A stretch of DNA of 64,000 nt from Butyrivibrio sp. X503 (GCF_003625475.1 NZ_RAIQ01000002.1:124001-188000); one strand, 5' to 3'; numbered from the stretch's first letter, positions 34,728 to 44,462 are shown. Translations and numbers: made by a program. Notes: generated from the sequence alone by a model not told the origin.

Positions 34728-36037
34728 TAGAATTCGTTTATATCTTTGTTTTTTATCAAGAACAGGGCTGTTAATGTAAAACCCACGGAACAGAACATCA
34801 ATAAAGATGCACTTCCCATATACTTTAGGATCAAACCAGCAAGCACGCTTGCGATAGGGACCATTCCCTGAGCACCTATTGATGTGATGCTGCTGACTTT
34901 TCCCATCATGTTTTTATCTACGATGCGCATGAGAGCAGTAGTGGTCGGTATGTTTACGCATGCGATCAAGGTTCCGAGTATTATTCCGATAAGGCATAAA
35001 ATAGCCAAAAACGCATTAAGCGAAATACCAGTTTTTACCAGTGCAATATAAGCTACTGTCATTGTAAGCATCACGATCGCGATCACGCATATTCGATGCG
35101 CTGCTTTTTGACCGCATTTTTCATCTTGAAACCGCGTGCTTAATATTGCAGCACCTATAAATGAACTAAGTCCGTAGCACAGATTAAATGCAGATGACCA
35201 CATCTCCGGCTTTAAAAAACTGTCAAATATATAAGAAGGAGAGTAGGCGACATCGGTTTTGATGAAATAAGGAATGAAGTTATTCATAATAGGAGCGAAA
35301 AAGAAATTGATAAACAGCATTGCTCCGAGAAGTACGGTAATTCCTTTCTTCGTTCTAATGTAATCAAATCCCGTCTTCATATCCTTTAAAGCGATATTTA
35401 CAGTGATCTTTTCTTTAATAACTTCTTTTTTATATTTTATGAACATCTCGGATTCACCCGATATCACATAGCAAAGTCCTACTATAAAGAACAGTATGTG
35501 AATGGGGAGTATTGAATACAATATTCCTGCAAGGATGATTCCGATGATCCCTTCAAAGGCAGTTTTCATTGCATTGTATGAGTTGGCTTGCTGAAGCTGT
35601 TCTTCCTTTACGATAATAGGTAAAAGAGATTCAGCAGACGGAACGAAGATTCCGCTTATTACATTTCCTATCATTCCAAGAACAAAAAGAATTGCAACGT
35701 GAGCACCGGCATTTTTAAAAATAAGCATCAAAACAGTAGCAATGATTATTGTTGCCCCTCTTAAGTAGTCGCAGATATACATTATGCGCGCTTTATTATA
35801 CCTATCGCTGAACACGCCTCCAAAAGGAGTTGCAACAAGCATGGACAGACCGCTTACCGCCAGATACAAGCCTTGTATAAATGCATTGTTTCCTGTTATT
35901 TCCAAGATATAGAATCCGACCGCAAAATTATAAAGGACAAAGCCAAGTTCCGATACGAGAGCTCCCAGAAATGCAAGTAAAAAGTTTTTATTATGAAATA
36001 CATTTTCTTTATTTGTACATATTACCGCCGGTTCCAA
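34727..36037 (-). CDS. MFS exporter (MFS_3/EntS-like)
   Basis: A 436-residue major facilitator protein with about 12 membrane helices. The cytosolic loop FGGVFSDRYNKARIM after helix 2 matches the MFS signature (GxxxDRxxR). It resembles macrolide or enterobactin exporters. The start is TTG 36037, with AAGGAG about 10 nt upstream, and it follows the XRE gene by 1 bp, so the pair is coupled. Substrate unknown; the regulator next to it suggests an inducible exporter, perhaps for a toxic compound or a peptide. Confidence 0.82.
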   Translation of the reverse strand: MEPAVICTNKENVFHNKNFLLAFLGALVSELGFVLYNFAVGFYILEITGNNAFIQGLYLAVSGLSMLVATPFGGVFSDRYNKARIMYICDYLRGATIIIATVLMLIFKNAGAHVAILFVLGMIGNVISGIFVPSAESLLPIIVKEEQLQQANSYNAMKTAFEGIIGIILAGILYSILPIHILFFIVGLCYVISGESEMFIKYKKEVIKEKITVNIALKDMKTGFDYIRTKKGITVLLGAMLFINFFFAPIMNNFIPYFIKTDVAYSPSYIFDSFLKPEMWSSAFNLCYGLSSFIGAAILSTRFQDEKCGQKAAHRICVIAIVMLTMTVAYIALVKTGISLNAFLAILCLIGIILGTLIACVNIPTTTALMRIVDKNMMGKVSSITSIGAQGMVPIASVLAGLILKYMGSASLLMFCSVGFTLTALFLIKNKDINEF

Positions 36038-36038
36038 A

Positions 36039-37103
36039 TTAAATTAACTCCTTACATTTTATGATGAGATCATCGTCATCAAGTTTGGTGAAAATCTTTA
36101 GAATAGATTCGGTTGCGTTGACTCCGAAAACATCATATACGATCATATCTTCATCGTGTTCTATGAAACGCACCGAATTCATACTGTAATCCGGATTTGA
36201 ATCAAATCGCTTAGCCATTTCGATTGCTTCCATAAATGTTTGTTCAGATTCTTTTTTCTTACCGGATTTCTTTTGAACATAAGAAAGAGTGGCAAGAAGT
36301 TCTGAGTGTATCTTATCAAGTGAATTGAATTCTTCATCAGACTTTAAGCCTTTTATCAAACTGATAGCGTAGTTATTTATATCTATCGCTTTTTTCCAAT
36401 CTTTTTTATGACAGAAATAGAAGATAAATCCTACGATTGAAGTAGTCATTCCGGAAAAAGCTCTTGCAAGACCTTGTGAAAGATAAGAAACGGCTTCATC
36501 TTTATTATCTGTAAAAAAGGCTATGTAGGAACCTATAACGTCGCTATACATGCCTGATGCGTTATTTTTTTTCAGAATTTCAAGTCCTTTATCGGTCTCA
36601 CCAAGCATGAAAAGGATATTAGCCATGTGTCCTCTTATTGTAGCTTCGCTTATGTTTGGATCTTTGTTTTGAGGAAGCAATAAGATCACTTTATCGAAAA
36701 GATCGAGTGATTTACGCATCATTGCGCAGTCGCGTCTGGTTATACCATAGTATCCATATGTTTCTGCACCGATATTAAGGACCTCAAATGAATTGGGATA
36801 TTTAACCAAGGCTTTGTCCACTTCGGTAATAGCTTCGTTATCAAAAGACATACAGAGCTTGTGTATGTTTTTTATGATATGATCGACACGATTATTTTTC
36901 ATCTTATAACCAAGAAGAACATCTACCGATGTATCGAAAAAATCAGCCATTTCAACTATAAGAGAAAGTTCGGGAGTGGAGAGCCCCGATTCCCATTTGT
37001 ACACGGCGCCAACTGTAACTCCGAGAGCTTCGGCGAGTTTTTCCTGGGTCATTTTTCTTTCTTTTCTAAAGCTTTTTATGTTTTCGGCAAGATTCAGTTT
37101 CAT
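36039..37103 (-). CDS. XRE-family regulator with TPR-like C-terminus
   Basis: A 354-residue protein. The N-terminal HTH (about 8-62, RKERKMTQEKLAEALGV and AVYKWESGLSTPELS) is a Cro/CI-type DNA-binding domain. The rest is helical and repetitive with TPR-like features (YGITRRDCAMMRKSLDLFDK, GLEILKKNNASG), as in peptide-responsive or starvation-type regulators. It lies directly upstream of an MFS gene in one operon, with GGAGGAAA before the start. It probably controls that exporter; its effector is unknown. Confidence 0.82.
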   Translation of the reverse strand: MKLNLAENIKSFRKERKMTQEKLAEALGVTVGAVYKWESGLSTPELSLIVEMADFFDTSVDVLLGYKMKNNRVDHIIKNIHKLCMSFDNEAITEVDKALVKYPNSFEVLNIGAETYGYYGITRRDCAMMRKSLDLFDKVILLLPQNKDPNISEATIRGHMANILFMLGETDKGLEILKKNNASGMYSDVIGSYIAFFTDNKDEAVSYLSQGLARAFSGMTTSIVGFIFYFCHKKDWKKAIDINNYAISLIKGLKSDEEFNSLDKIHSELLATLSYVQKKSGKKKESEQTFMEAIEMAKRFDSNPDYSMNSVRFIEHDEDMIVYDVFGVNATESILKIFTKLDDDDLIIKCKELI

Positions 37104-37239
37104 GAGCGTTTCCTCCTATAAATCAGTTTCAGGTCAATAAGATTATATATTTTGAAGATCTATATAAACAGATACCGGTAATACGATTTGTATTAAAAAT
37201 ATTATACCAACAGTATGGGTTGTTTTTATAATTATTTTA

Positions 37240-37295
37240 TTGACAAAAGAAAGAAGTGGTTTTAATATAAACATATGAACAGTTATTCATATGTT
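37240..37295 (+). promoter_or_regulatory. Promoter and metal-sensor operator
   Basis: TTGACA (37240-37245), 17 bp, TAATAT (37263-37268). Directly downstream is a 12-2-12 inverted repeat, AACATATGAACA-GT-TATTCATATGTT (37270-37295), with one mismatched pair. This is the layout of SmtB/CadC/CzrA operators, so bound repressor would block RNA polymerase and metal would release it. Confidence 0.85.
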
Positions 37296-37313
37296 TAAAT
37301 GAAAGGAAAAGAA

Positions 37314-37673
37314 ATGGCTATAAATGACGTAGAACACTGCGAATTGCATGATGTTCATTTAGATCTGGTTACCAGGATAAATAAAGAAATGCCTTCAGAT
37401 GATGAGCTTTACGACCTTGCGGAGCTTTTTAAGGTATTCGGCGATTCAACAAGGATCAAGATATTGTTTGCTTTGTTTGAATCCGAGATGTGTGTGTGCG
37501 ATATTGCCGAGACTCTCAAGATGACTCAGTCGGCTATTTCACATCAGCTCAAGATACTTAAGCAGAGTAAGCTTGTCGGAAACAGACGTGAAGGTAAATC
37601 AATCATCTATTTTCTTGCCGATGATCACGTGCGTACCATAATCGATCAGGGCATAAATCATATAAATGAATAA
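37314..37673 (+). CDS. ArsR/SmtB-family zinc/cadmium-sensing repressor
   Basis: A 119-residue winged-helix repressor. The recognition helix is MTQSAISHQLKILKQSKLV. The metal ligands of the alpha-5 site fit exactly: Asp103, His105, His116 and Glu119 have the D-x-H-x10-H-x2-E spacing of SmtB and CadC. A possible second alpha-3N site is suggested by Cys/His residues near the N-terminus (HCELHDVH) and the CVC motif. ATG 37314 has AAAGGA 6 nt upstream. The palindromic operator lies just upstream and it leads a metal export operon, so self-repression lifted by Zn, Cd or Pb is expected. Confidence 0.93.
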   Translation: MAINDVEHCELHDVHLDLVTRINKEMPSDDELYDLAELFKVFGDSTRIKILFALFESEMCVCDIAETLKMTQSAISHQLKILKQSKLVGNRREGKSIIYFLADDHVRTIIDQGINHINE

Positions 37674-37693
37674 ATAGTGAAAGGATAAAGATT

Positions 37694-37909
37694 ATGAAGA
37701 AGACATTTAAGTGTGAAGTAGATTGTGCAAACTGTGCAGCAAAGATGGAGGATGCGGTTAAGAAGGTTGAAGGCGTTATGAATGCCAGAGTTAATTTCAT
37801 GACTCAGAAGTTTTCTCTTGAAGCTGACGATGATATTTTTGATTCCGTATTTGAGAAGGCTGTAGCAGCCTGCAAGAAGGTTGAGCCTGACTGCGAGATC
37901 GAGGCTTGA
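37694..37909 (+). CDS. Stand-alone HMA metal-binding protein (CopZ-like)
   Basis: A 71-residue ferredoxin-like HMA domain. Cys11 and Cys14 form the metal motif VDCANCAAKMEDAV. It should hand metal to the ATPase encoded next. The following ATPase lacks its own N-terminal HMA domain, so the domain has been split off into a separate gene. AAAGGA precedes the start. A hairpin with T-run lies between this gene and the ATPase, favouring more chaperone than pump. Confidence 0.88.
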   Translation: MKKTFKCEVDCANCAAKMEDAVKKVEGVMNARVNFMTQKFSLEADDDIFDSVFEKAVAACKKVEPDCEIEA

Positions 37910-37918
37910 TATAAAAAT

Positions 37919-37962
37919 CGGGGAGTGATGTTTGAGGAGACTTAAACTTCATTCCCTTTTTT
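37919..37962 (+). terminator. Attenuator hairpin between HMA protein and P1B-ATPase
   Basis: GGGAGTGATGTTT (37921-37933) pairs with AAACTTCATTCCC (37944-37956) with two mismatched or wobble positions, followed by TTTTTT (37957-37962). It is placed to give more transcript for the small chaperone than for the pump. Confidence 0.75.
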
Positions 37963-37975
37963 AGAGGTACATAAT

Positions 37976-39871
37976 ATGACAAAGAAACAAAAGAAAATGA
38001 GAAACAGAATACTGATTGTTCTTGCGGTATTCTTTATACTTTTGATCTTGGAAAAAACAGGAATGCTTGATAATGTTCCGCTTCTTTTGAAGATTATCAT
38101 CTTCCTTATCCCATATATTGCAATAGGCTACGATGTTATCAAAAAAGCTGCGATAAACATCAGGCACGGACAGGTTTTTGATGAGAATTTCCTGATGATG
38201 ATCGCAACATTCGGAGCATTCGGAATCGGAGAATATCTTGAGGCACTTGCGGTTATGCTCTTTTACCAGATAGGAGAGCTCTTCCAGGGCGTTGCCGTAG
38301 GAAAGTCTCGTCAGGCGATCACAGATATGATGAGCATTGCCCCTGAGTTTGCTAATATCGTAGGAGATGGCGGGCAGGTAACTGAAGTCGATCCCGAGGA
38401 CGTAAGTGTCGGAGATATCCTTCTTATCAGAGCCGGAGAAAAGATACCTGTAGACGGCGTAGTTGTTGAGGGTGAATCTTTCATAGATACAGCGGCTCTT
38501 ACAGGAGAATCTGTTCCCAGAAGAGCATCTGAAGGAAGTGAAGTAATAAGCGGTTGTCTTAACGGTGAGGGAGTTCTTAAGATAAGAGCTGTTAAGGCTT
38601 ACGAAGACAGTACGGTTGCCAAGATCCTTGAGCTTGTAGAAAATGCGAGCGACAAGAAATCAAGGATGGAGAATTTCATCACAAGATTTGCAAGATATTA
38701 TACTCCAGTAGTTACGATAGGTGCGGTTCTTCTTGCAATATTGCCGCCGCTTTTCGGTCAGCTGTCATTTGCCGATTCGATTAAAAGAGCATGTATATTC
38801 CTTATAGTTTCTTGCCCTTGCGCGCTTGTTATCTCGGTTCCGCTCGGATTCTTCGGTGGAATCGGAGCTTCATCCAAGATAGGTGTTCTTGTTAAGGGAA
38901 GCAATTTCCTTGAGGCTGCCGCAGGAATAACAAGAATTGTTTTTGATAAGACCGGAACGCTTACCAAGGGTGAGTTTGCGGTAACGGAAGTGATACCGGA
39001 TAGCAATGCGGGAATCACTGCAGATGAGCTTGTGACAATGGCAGCTGCAAGTGAAGCAAGCTCCAATCACCCTATAGCTCTTTCCATACTTGAGCATTAC
39101 AGGAAGATAAGCGGTAACAGCGATGTGGACAGATCTCTTTTGTCCGATGCAAAAGAAATAGCGGGTCACGGAATATCTGTTAATTACAAGGGAAAAGAAC
39201 TTCTTGTGGGAAATCATAAACTACTTGATGAAAACAAGATTTCTTTTACCGAATCAGATAGTGCGGGAACGGTCGTATATGTAGCCTATGACGGAAAATT
39301 CATGGGAACGGTCATTATTTCCGACATAATCAAAGACGGTGTAAAGGATGCTCTTAAAGCCATGAAGGCTTCGGGAGTAAAGAAGACCGTGATGCTTACG
39401 GGAGATCGTAAGAAAGCAGCGCTTTCCGTTGCAAAAGAAATCGGAATAGACGATGCTCTGTACGAGCTTCTGCCTGCTGACAAGGTTGACAGGGTTGAAA
39501 AAATGCTTAATGAAAGCGATAATGGAAGTAAGCTTGCGTTTGTCGGTGACGGAATCAATGACGCGCCGGTTCTTATGAGAGCCGATGTCGGAATTGCTAT
39601 GGGTTCACTTGGAAGCGATGCTGCAATTGAAGCTGCGGACATCGTCATCATGGACGATGATATTTCCAAGATTCCCACTGTTATCAGGATTGCACGCAAG
39701 ACTCTTAGAATAGTAAAAGAGAATATTACTTTTGCTCTTGTGGTAAAGGCTGCCATTCTTATTCTCGGAGCACTTGGACTTACTACCATGTGGCTTGCGG
39801 TATTCGGTGATGTGGGTGTTGCGGTGATCGCAATTCTTAATTCCATGAGAGCACTTAAGATTGATAAATAA
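37976..39871 (+). CDS. P1B-type heavy metal-exporting ATPase (Zn/Cd/Pb)
   Basis: A 631-residue ATPase. It has six to eight membrane helices, the actuator TGES motif (DTAALTGESVPRR), the CPC ion site (IVSCPCALVIS), the phosphorylation DKTGTLTKGEF, the nucleotide-domain HP of SSNHPIA and the hinge GDGINDAPVL. There is no N-terminal HMA domain; one is provided by the separate gene before it. The CPC motif and the SmtB-type repressor point to Zn/Cd/Pb export (P1B-2). Everything needed for activity is present. Confidence 0.95.
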   Translation: MTKKQKKMRNRILIVLAVFFILLILEKTGMLDNVPLLLKIIIFLIPYIAIGYDVIKKAAINIRHGQVFDENFLMMIATFGAFGIGEYLEALAVMLFYQIGELFQGVAVGKSRQAITDMMSIAPEFANIVGDGGQVTEVDPEDVSVGDILLIRAGEKIPVDGVVVEGESFIDTAALTGESVPRRASEGSEVISGCLNGEGVLKIRAVKAYEDSTVAKILELVENASDKKSRMENFITRFARYYTPVVTIGAVLLAILPPLFGQLSFADSIKRACIFLIVSCPCALVISVPLGFFGGIGASSKIGVLVKGSNFLEAAAGITRIVFDKTGTLTKGEFAVTEVIPDSNAGITADELVTMAAASEASSNHPIALSILEHYRKISGNSDVDRSLLSDAKEIAGHGISVNYKGKELLVGNHKLLDENKISFTESDSAGTVVYVAYDGKFMGTVIISDIIKDGVKDALKAMKASGVKKTVMLTGDRKKAALSVAKEIGIDDALYELLPADKVDRVEKMLNESDNGSKLAFVGDGINDAPVLMRADVGIAMGSLGSDAAIEAADIVIMDDDISKIPTVIRIARKTLRIVKENITFALVVKAAILILGALGLTTMWLAVFGDVGVAVIAILNSMRALKIDK

Positions 39872-39911
39872 AGTAAATCTTTTTTGCGCTTGTCGGAGGA
39901 AATAAAATAAT

Positions 39912-41846
39912 ATGGCAAAAGCAGGACTGGACGTTGGAGAACTTCTCTTAAAGATTGTAACCGGTGAGACCGGCGAGATCAGCAAAGTTGACTATGCTCC
40001 TCAGAAACCGGATTTTATTGAGAATTCGGCTATTACTGATATGGAGATGCCGCTTAAGAGGAGTTTACCTGAAGAGGAAGGCGTCAGTTCTGCTTTTTTG
40101 ACGTCTCTTATAAAAAATCTTGCAAAGAACAGAGAATGCAGAATGCACAAGATAATGGTATTGAGACACGGTAATGTGATCGCCGAAAGCTCTTTTGCTC
40201 CATATAAGCTTGATATGTGGCATGTTTCTTATTCTATGTGCAAGAGCATAGTCGCTATGGCTATAGGTATTCTTGTTTCCGAAGGAAAACTTTCCGTTGA
40301 GGATAAACTTAGCGATATCTTCAGTGCAAAAATAAGCCGATTTGCTTTTCTGAAAAAGACGATCAAAGTAAAAGATCTGCTCACAATGTCTAGCGGAGCC
40401 GATTTTAATGAGGCCGGAGCGATCAGCGGAAATGACTGGAGAAAAAGTTTTCTTGAGGCCGGTTCAAGGTTTGAGCCTGGAACTCAGTTTGATTATAACA
40501 GCATGAATACATACATGCTTTCTGCGATAGTTACTGAGATTACAGGCGATTCGCTTTTTAGATTCTGCAAAGAGAGAATTTTTAACCCCATGGGAATAAG
40601 GCGTATTTTCTGGGAGAGCTGTCCTCAGAATATTACCAAGGGCGGATGGGGACTCTTTATACGAACGGAGGATATGGCTAAGCTTGGTCAGCTCTATCTC
40701 CAAAACGGTAAGTGGAACGGGGAGCAGCTTGTTCCCGAAGAATGGGTAAAAGAGTCTGTTTCACATCAGATCGAAACAGGTAAAGATGATAACGAACACT
40801 ACGGATATCAGCTTTGGATAAATGATGACAGACCGGGCTCTTATGCGTTTAACGGTATGCTCGGACAGAATGTTTTTGTCTATCCCGATATTGATATGAT
40901 CGTTGTGACCAACGCCGGTAACAGCGATATTTTCCAAACATCGCCTATGGCTGTTACGATAAGGGAAGCGATGAAAAATCTGGAAGTATCGAATATTGCG
41001 CTTCCCAAAGATTTCAAAGCGCAGTCCGAGCTGAATGCACTTTGCAGATCCCTTTCCGGTCAAACAAGCTCTTTTCCCGTAATAACTTCAGGTGGTTGGA
41101 AGAAACGTGCGGTTACCATGACGAGTGGTCGCCCGAAAAGAAAAGTTGCGGAGTTTGAATCCAAGAGATCCAGCTTTAAAGCTTCTGTTGCTTCATATAA
41201 CGTCCGAAATGAAAATATGCTTATTTCGACATGGCTTCACAAGCTTAACGGCCATGTGTATGAGCTTGAAAATAAGAATCTGGGTCTTTTCCCTATCATG
41301 ATGCAGGTTGTGCACAACAATTTCACTGACGGAATATCTAAGATAGGCTTTAGGCTATTTGACAGTAATTTCTTTTTCATAGACATATATGAAGGAACGC
41401 AAATCTACAGTCTTCGATGCGGATTTGGCGGAAAGAGCTATGTAAATACGATAAATATGCACGGCGAGAACTACAAGCTTTCAATGTCTTCCGTGTGTAC
41501 GACCGATGAATATAACCGGCTTGTGATCCGCAATGAGATAAGTTTTCTTGAGGAAGCGTGCATGCGTACTTTTAATATTTATTTTGATGACAATGCATCG
41601 GACAGAGAGGACAAAAAAGGCACTTTCATTCATCCATCCGTTCCCTCGGGAATTGAATTAAGGCTAAATGAAACGCCGGGTACGGATATTCTTATTGATA
41701 CGATGACCAGCATTGCGCCCGAAGGACTTGGCGGTATGCAGGGCAGGATCTTTAATAAGATTGTCAAAGGCGGTGTTAAGGATTTTCTGGAGGGAGCCAT
41801 GAAAAATACGATCCAACCTTCCGTTCGCGGTCACCTTATCAGTTGA
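39912..41846 (+). CDS. Serine hydrolase (beta-lactamase/EstB-like) with extra C-terminal region
   Basis: A 644-residue protein. Residues about 40-350 form a class C beta-lactamase-like domain (PF00144). The nucleophile Ser is in SMCKSIVAMAIG (S-x-x-K), the Tyr motif is FDYNSMNTYM, and an H-x-G appears in EHYGYQLWI. No signal peptide is seen, unlike true beta-lactamases. The C-terminal ~290 residues are unlike that fold and have no family I recognise. AGGAGGAAA lies upstream. It could be an esterase or D-aminopeptidase. It lies between the metal pump and punA without an obvious link. Confidence 0.8.
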   Translation: MAKAGLDVGELLLKIVTGETGEISKVDYAPQKPDFIENSAITDMEMPLKRSLPEEEGVSSAFLTSLIKNLAKNRECRMHKIMVLRHGNVIAESSFAPYKLDMWHVSYSMCKSIVAMAIGILVSEGKLSVEDKLSDIFSAKISRFAFLKKTIKVKDLLTMSSGADFNEAGAISGNDWRKSFLEAGSRFEPGTQFDYNSMNTYMLSAIVTEITGDSLFRFCKERIFNPMGIRRIFWESCPQNITKGGWGLFIRTEDMAKLGQLYLQNGKWNGEQLVPEEWVKESVSHQIETGKDDNEHYGYQLWINDDRPGSYAFNGMLGQNVFVYPDIDMIVVTNAGNSDIFQTSPMAVTIREAMKNLEVSNIALPKDFKAQSELNALCRSLSGQTSSFPVITSGGWKKRAVTMTSGRPKRKVAEFESKRSSFKASVASYNVRNENMLISTWLHKLNGHVYELENKNLGLFPIMMQVVHNNFTDGISKIGFRLFDSNFFFIDIYEGTQIYSLRCGFGGKSYVNTINMHGENYKLSMSSVCTTDEYNRLVIRNEISFLEEACMRTFNIYFDDNASDREDKKGTFIHPSVPSGIELRLNETPGTDILIDTMTSIAPEGLGGMQGRIFNKIVKGGVKDFLEGAMKNTIQPSVRGHLIS

Positions 41847-41895
41847 TGTTGCTTTATGATATACTTGTTTGGTAAAAGAAAAGGAGGCTTATTTT

Positions 41896-42723
41896 ATGGC
41901 AAATAAGTTATACGATAAATTAGTTGCATGCAAAGACGCTGTCAGGGCAAAGACTTCTTTTGAACCTGATGTTGCTCTTGTACTCGGTTCGGGCCTTGGT
42001 AATTATGCAGAGAATATTAAGGTCGAAGCTGAGATTGAATATAAGGATATTCCGGGATTTCCCGTTTCAACTGTTCCCGGTCATGCAGGAAAGTTTATAT
42101 TCGGATATGTTGGCGATGTAAAGGTTGTCTGCATGAAAGGAAGAGTTCATTATTATGAGGGTTATGACATAAGCGATGTCGTACTTCCTGTCAGACTTAT
42201 GGGTATGCTCGGTGCGAAGATTCTTTTCCTTACCAATGCTTCGGGCGGACTTGGCGAAGGCTTCGGAGCAGGCGATCTTATGCTGATCACCGATCATATT
42301 TCATGTTTTGCTCCCAATCCACTTATCGGACCGAATCTTGATGAACTCGGACCAAGATTCCCCGATATGTCTGAGATTTATAAAAAAGATCTTCAGGATA
42401 TTATCAAAGAAGCGGCAAAAGAAAACGAAATCACACTAAAAGAGGGCGTTTATTGCCAGTTTACGGGACCTTCTTTCGAGTCTCCTGCAGAGATTCAGCT
42501 TCTTGCTAAGCTCGGAGTATCTGCAGTTGGAATGAGTACTGTAAATGAAGCGATTGCCGCTAATCACATGGGACTTAGAGTCTGCGGTGTTTCGTGCATA
42601 GCAAACCAGGCTTCCGGCCTTTCGGATACACCTCTTTCACATGAAGAGGTCCAGGAGGCAGCCGATAAGGCAGCGCCTTTATTTACCAAGCTTGTGACTG
42701 AATCAATCAAGAAATTCGTGTGA
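41896..42723 (+). CDS. punA: Purine nucleoside phosphorylase
   Basis: A 275-residue trimeric-type (PNP/MTAP) purine nucleoside phosphorylase that converts inosine and guanosine with phosphate to base and ribose-1-phosphate. The motifs are DVALVLGSGLGNYAE near residue 25, GRVHYYEGY, NASGGLGEGFGAGDLMLITD, and GPSFESPAEI with VGMSTVNEAIAA. ATG 41896 has AAGGAGG 8 nt upstream; an earlier in-frame start would precede that site. It complements the pyrimidine salvage set at the start of the window. A hairpin follows the stop. Confidence 0.96.
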   Translation: MANKLYDKLVACKDAVRAKTSFEPDVALVLGSGLGNYAENIKVEAEIEYKDIPGFPVSTVPGHAGKFIFGYVGDVKVVCMKGRVHYYEGYDISDVVLPVRLMGMLGAKILFLTNASGGLGEGFGAGDLMLITDHISCFAPNPLIGPNLDELGPRFPDMSEIYKKDLQDIIKEAAKENEITLKEGVYCQFTGPSFESPAEIQLLAKLGVSAVGMSTVNEAIAANHMGLRVCGVSCIANQASGLSDTPLSHEEVQEAADKAAPLFTKLVTESIKKFV

Positions 42724-42730
42724 TCATGCA

Positions 42731-42752
42731 GGGGCAAAAATACTTTTGCCCC
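42731..42752 (+). terminator. Hairpin after punA
   Basis: GGGGCAAAA (42731-42739) pairs perfectly with TTTTGCCCC (42744-42752) around ATAC, followed by TTATAT. The T-run is short, so some read-through into the MutS-like gene is possible. Confidence 0.7.
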
Positions 42753-42785
42753 TTATATCTTAATATACAAAAGGAACAGAGTTTT

Positions 42786-44462
42786 ATGGATGGAATAGTA
42801 ATATTTGCCGTCGTTGCTTGCGGCATTTTACTGATATATTTATTTGGAATCAGAGACAGGATCGTTTTTGAAAAAAGACTTACCAAATATCTTAAAGACA
42901 ACTACGGAAATGCTCCGAAGCGTGAGTATAAGAGTGATGAGCTGGATCATCTGAGGGGCTATTATGACAATCACAAGGAAGATTTTCAGATTGATGACAT
43001 AACCTGGAATGATCTTAATATGGACGGTGTCTTTGCAAGGATGAATTACTGTCTTTCCGCATCGGGTGAAGAATATCTATACTATATGCTAAGGACACCC
43101 AAGACCGAAGATGATTTTGACGACATCGAAAAGAAGGTTTCTTTCTTTTCCGAAAATGAAGAAGCCAGAATAAAGTATCAGCTTATCTTCAGTAGGATCG
43201 GAAGAGGAACGAGATTTTCCATATATGATTATTTAAATCTTTTGGGCGATGCTCTTGATTCAAGTAACGCCAAGCATTACCTTATGATCGCATTGATCGT
43301 TTTGGCTGTTATTGTTTGCTTTTTTAATTTTGCGATTGGTTTTTTGGCTGTTGTTGCTTTGTGTATTATCAATATTGTTTTGTATTTTAAGGATAAAAAC
43401 AAGATCGAACCATATCTTGCAACTTACAGATATGTTCTTAAAGCAATTAACTCGGTCAACTATTTTTCAAAGGCTGAATATCCGGAGGTTTCGGATGACA
43501 TTTATGCGTTAAGAATTGCTGCGTCCAATCTTAAAGGCTTCAGCAAAGGTTCGTATATACTGATGTCACCGAGCAGGATGAATTCAGGCAGCGATCCATT
43601 CAATATGCTCCTTGATTATCTCAGAATACTTTTGCACCTTGATATTATCAAGTTTAACAAGATGTATAAGTTTATTATGGAGAAAAAAGATGACCTTGAG
43701 AAAATAATTACGACGCTTGGTAGATTGGAAGCTTTTATAAGTGTAGCTTGTTTTAGAGAATCGGTTAAAGAAAACTATAGCATTCCTGATTTCAGCGCAG
43801 CTTCTTATAGTGCAAAAGATCTTATTCATCCGCTTATCGAGGAACCTGTTCCGAACACTGTTACGACAGATAAGGGAATATTGATCACGGGCTCAAATGC
43901 TTCGGGAAAGTCAACGTTCTTAAAGACAGCAGCGATCAATGCGGTTCTTTCACAGAGCATTCACACATCGCTTGCATCGGAGTATAAGGCGCCGCTTTAC
44001 AGGATTTATTCATCTATGGCGCTTAACGACAATATTTTTGAGGGCGACAGCTATTATATTGTTGAGATTAAATCGATGAAGAGGATCATTGACGCATCTA
44101 AGGAAACGACTAAAGCGCCTGTTCTGTGCTTTGTAGATGAGGTTTTGAGAGGAACCAATACTGTAGAGAGGATCGCAGCGTCCACAGAGATACTTAAATC
44201 CTTTGCAAACAGTGGCGTTTTGTGTTTTGCCGCAACTCATGATATTGAGCTTACGACTCTTTTGGATGAGTATTATAATCTCTATCATTTTGAAGGCAAT
44301 GTGACTGACAATGATGTGCATTTTGATTATATGATCAAGGATGGCGCTGCGATCAATCGTAACGCAATTAAGCTTCTTAATGTTCTTGGATATGATGAAG
44401 GAATCGTTGAAAGGGCACAGGAGCTTGCCGATAAATTTACCAAGACAGGAGTATGGGCATAA
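42786..44462 (+). CDS. Membrane-anchored MutS-like ATPase
   Basis: A 558-residue protein. It has a membrane helix at about 3-18 ([19 protein letters not shown]) and a second hydrophobic pair at about 165-205. The C-terminal half is a MutS ATPase domain with Walker [14 protein letters not shown] (about 368-380), Walker [21 protein letters not shown] (about 449) and [11 protein letters not shown]. The mismatch-binding and connector domains of true MutS are absent. ATG 42786 has AAAGGAA upstream; a longer frame from 42720 runs through the punA terminator. It overlaps rnhA by one base (TAATG). A role in mismatch repair is unlikely, since the protein is membrane-bound. The true role is unknown. 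Confidence 0.8.
   Translation: MDGIVIFAVVACGILLIYLFGIRDRIVFEKRLTKYLKDNYGNAPKREYKSDELDHLRGYYDNHKEDFQIDDITWNDLNMDGVFARMNYCLSASGEEYLYYMLRTPKTEDDFDDIEKKVSFFSENEEARIKYQLIFSRIGRGTRFSIYDYLNLLGDALDSSNAKHYLMIALIVLAVIVCFFNFAIGFLAVVALCIINIVLYFKDKNKIEPYLATYRYVLKAINSVNYFSKAEYPEVSDDIYALRIAASNLKGFSKGSYILMSPSRMNSGSDPFNMLLDYLRILLHLDIIKFNKMYKFIMEKKDDLEKIITTLGRLEAFISVACFRESVKENYSIPDFSAASYSAKDLIHPLIEEPVPNTVTTDKGILITGSNASGKSTFLKTAAINAVLSQSIHTSLASEYKAPLYRIYSSMALNDNIFEGDSYYIVEIKSMKRIIDASKETTKAPVLCFVDEVLRGTNTVERIAASTEILKSFANSGVLCFAATHDIELTTLLDEYYNLYHFEGNVTDNDVHFDYMIKDGAAINRNAIKLLNVLGYDEGIVERAQELADKFTKTGVWA

Noticed and set aside
37104-37239. Second promoter for the XRE gene on the minus strand
   Set aside because: TTGACC with no well-spaced -10 and an AT-rich stretch were seen, but no pair was convincing enough to list.
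39286-39918. 210-codon open frame on the minus strand inside the metal ATPase gene
   Set aside because: It is rich in Ser/Ile/Thr with no ribosome binding site and lies wholly antisense to a gene with all P1B motifs; it is a shadow frame.
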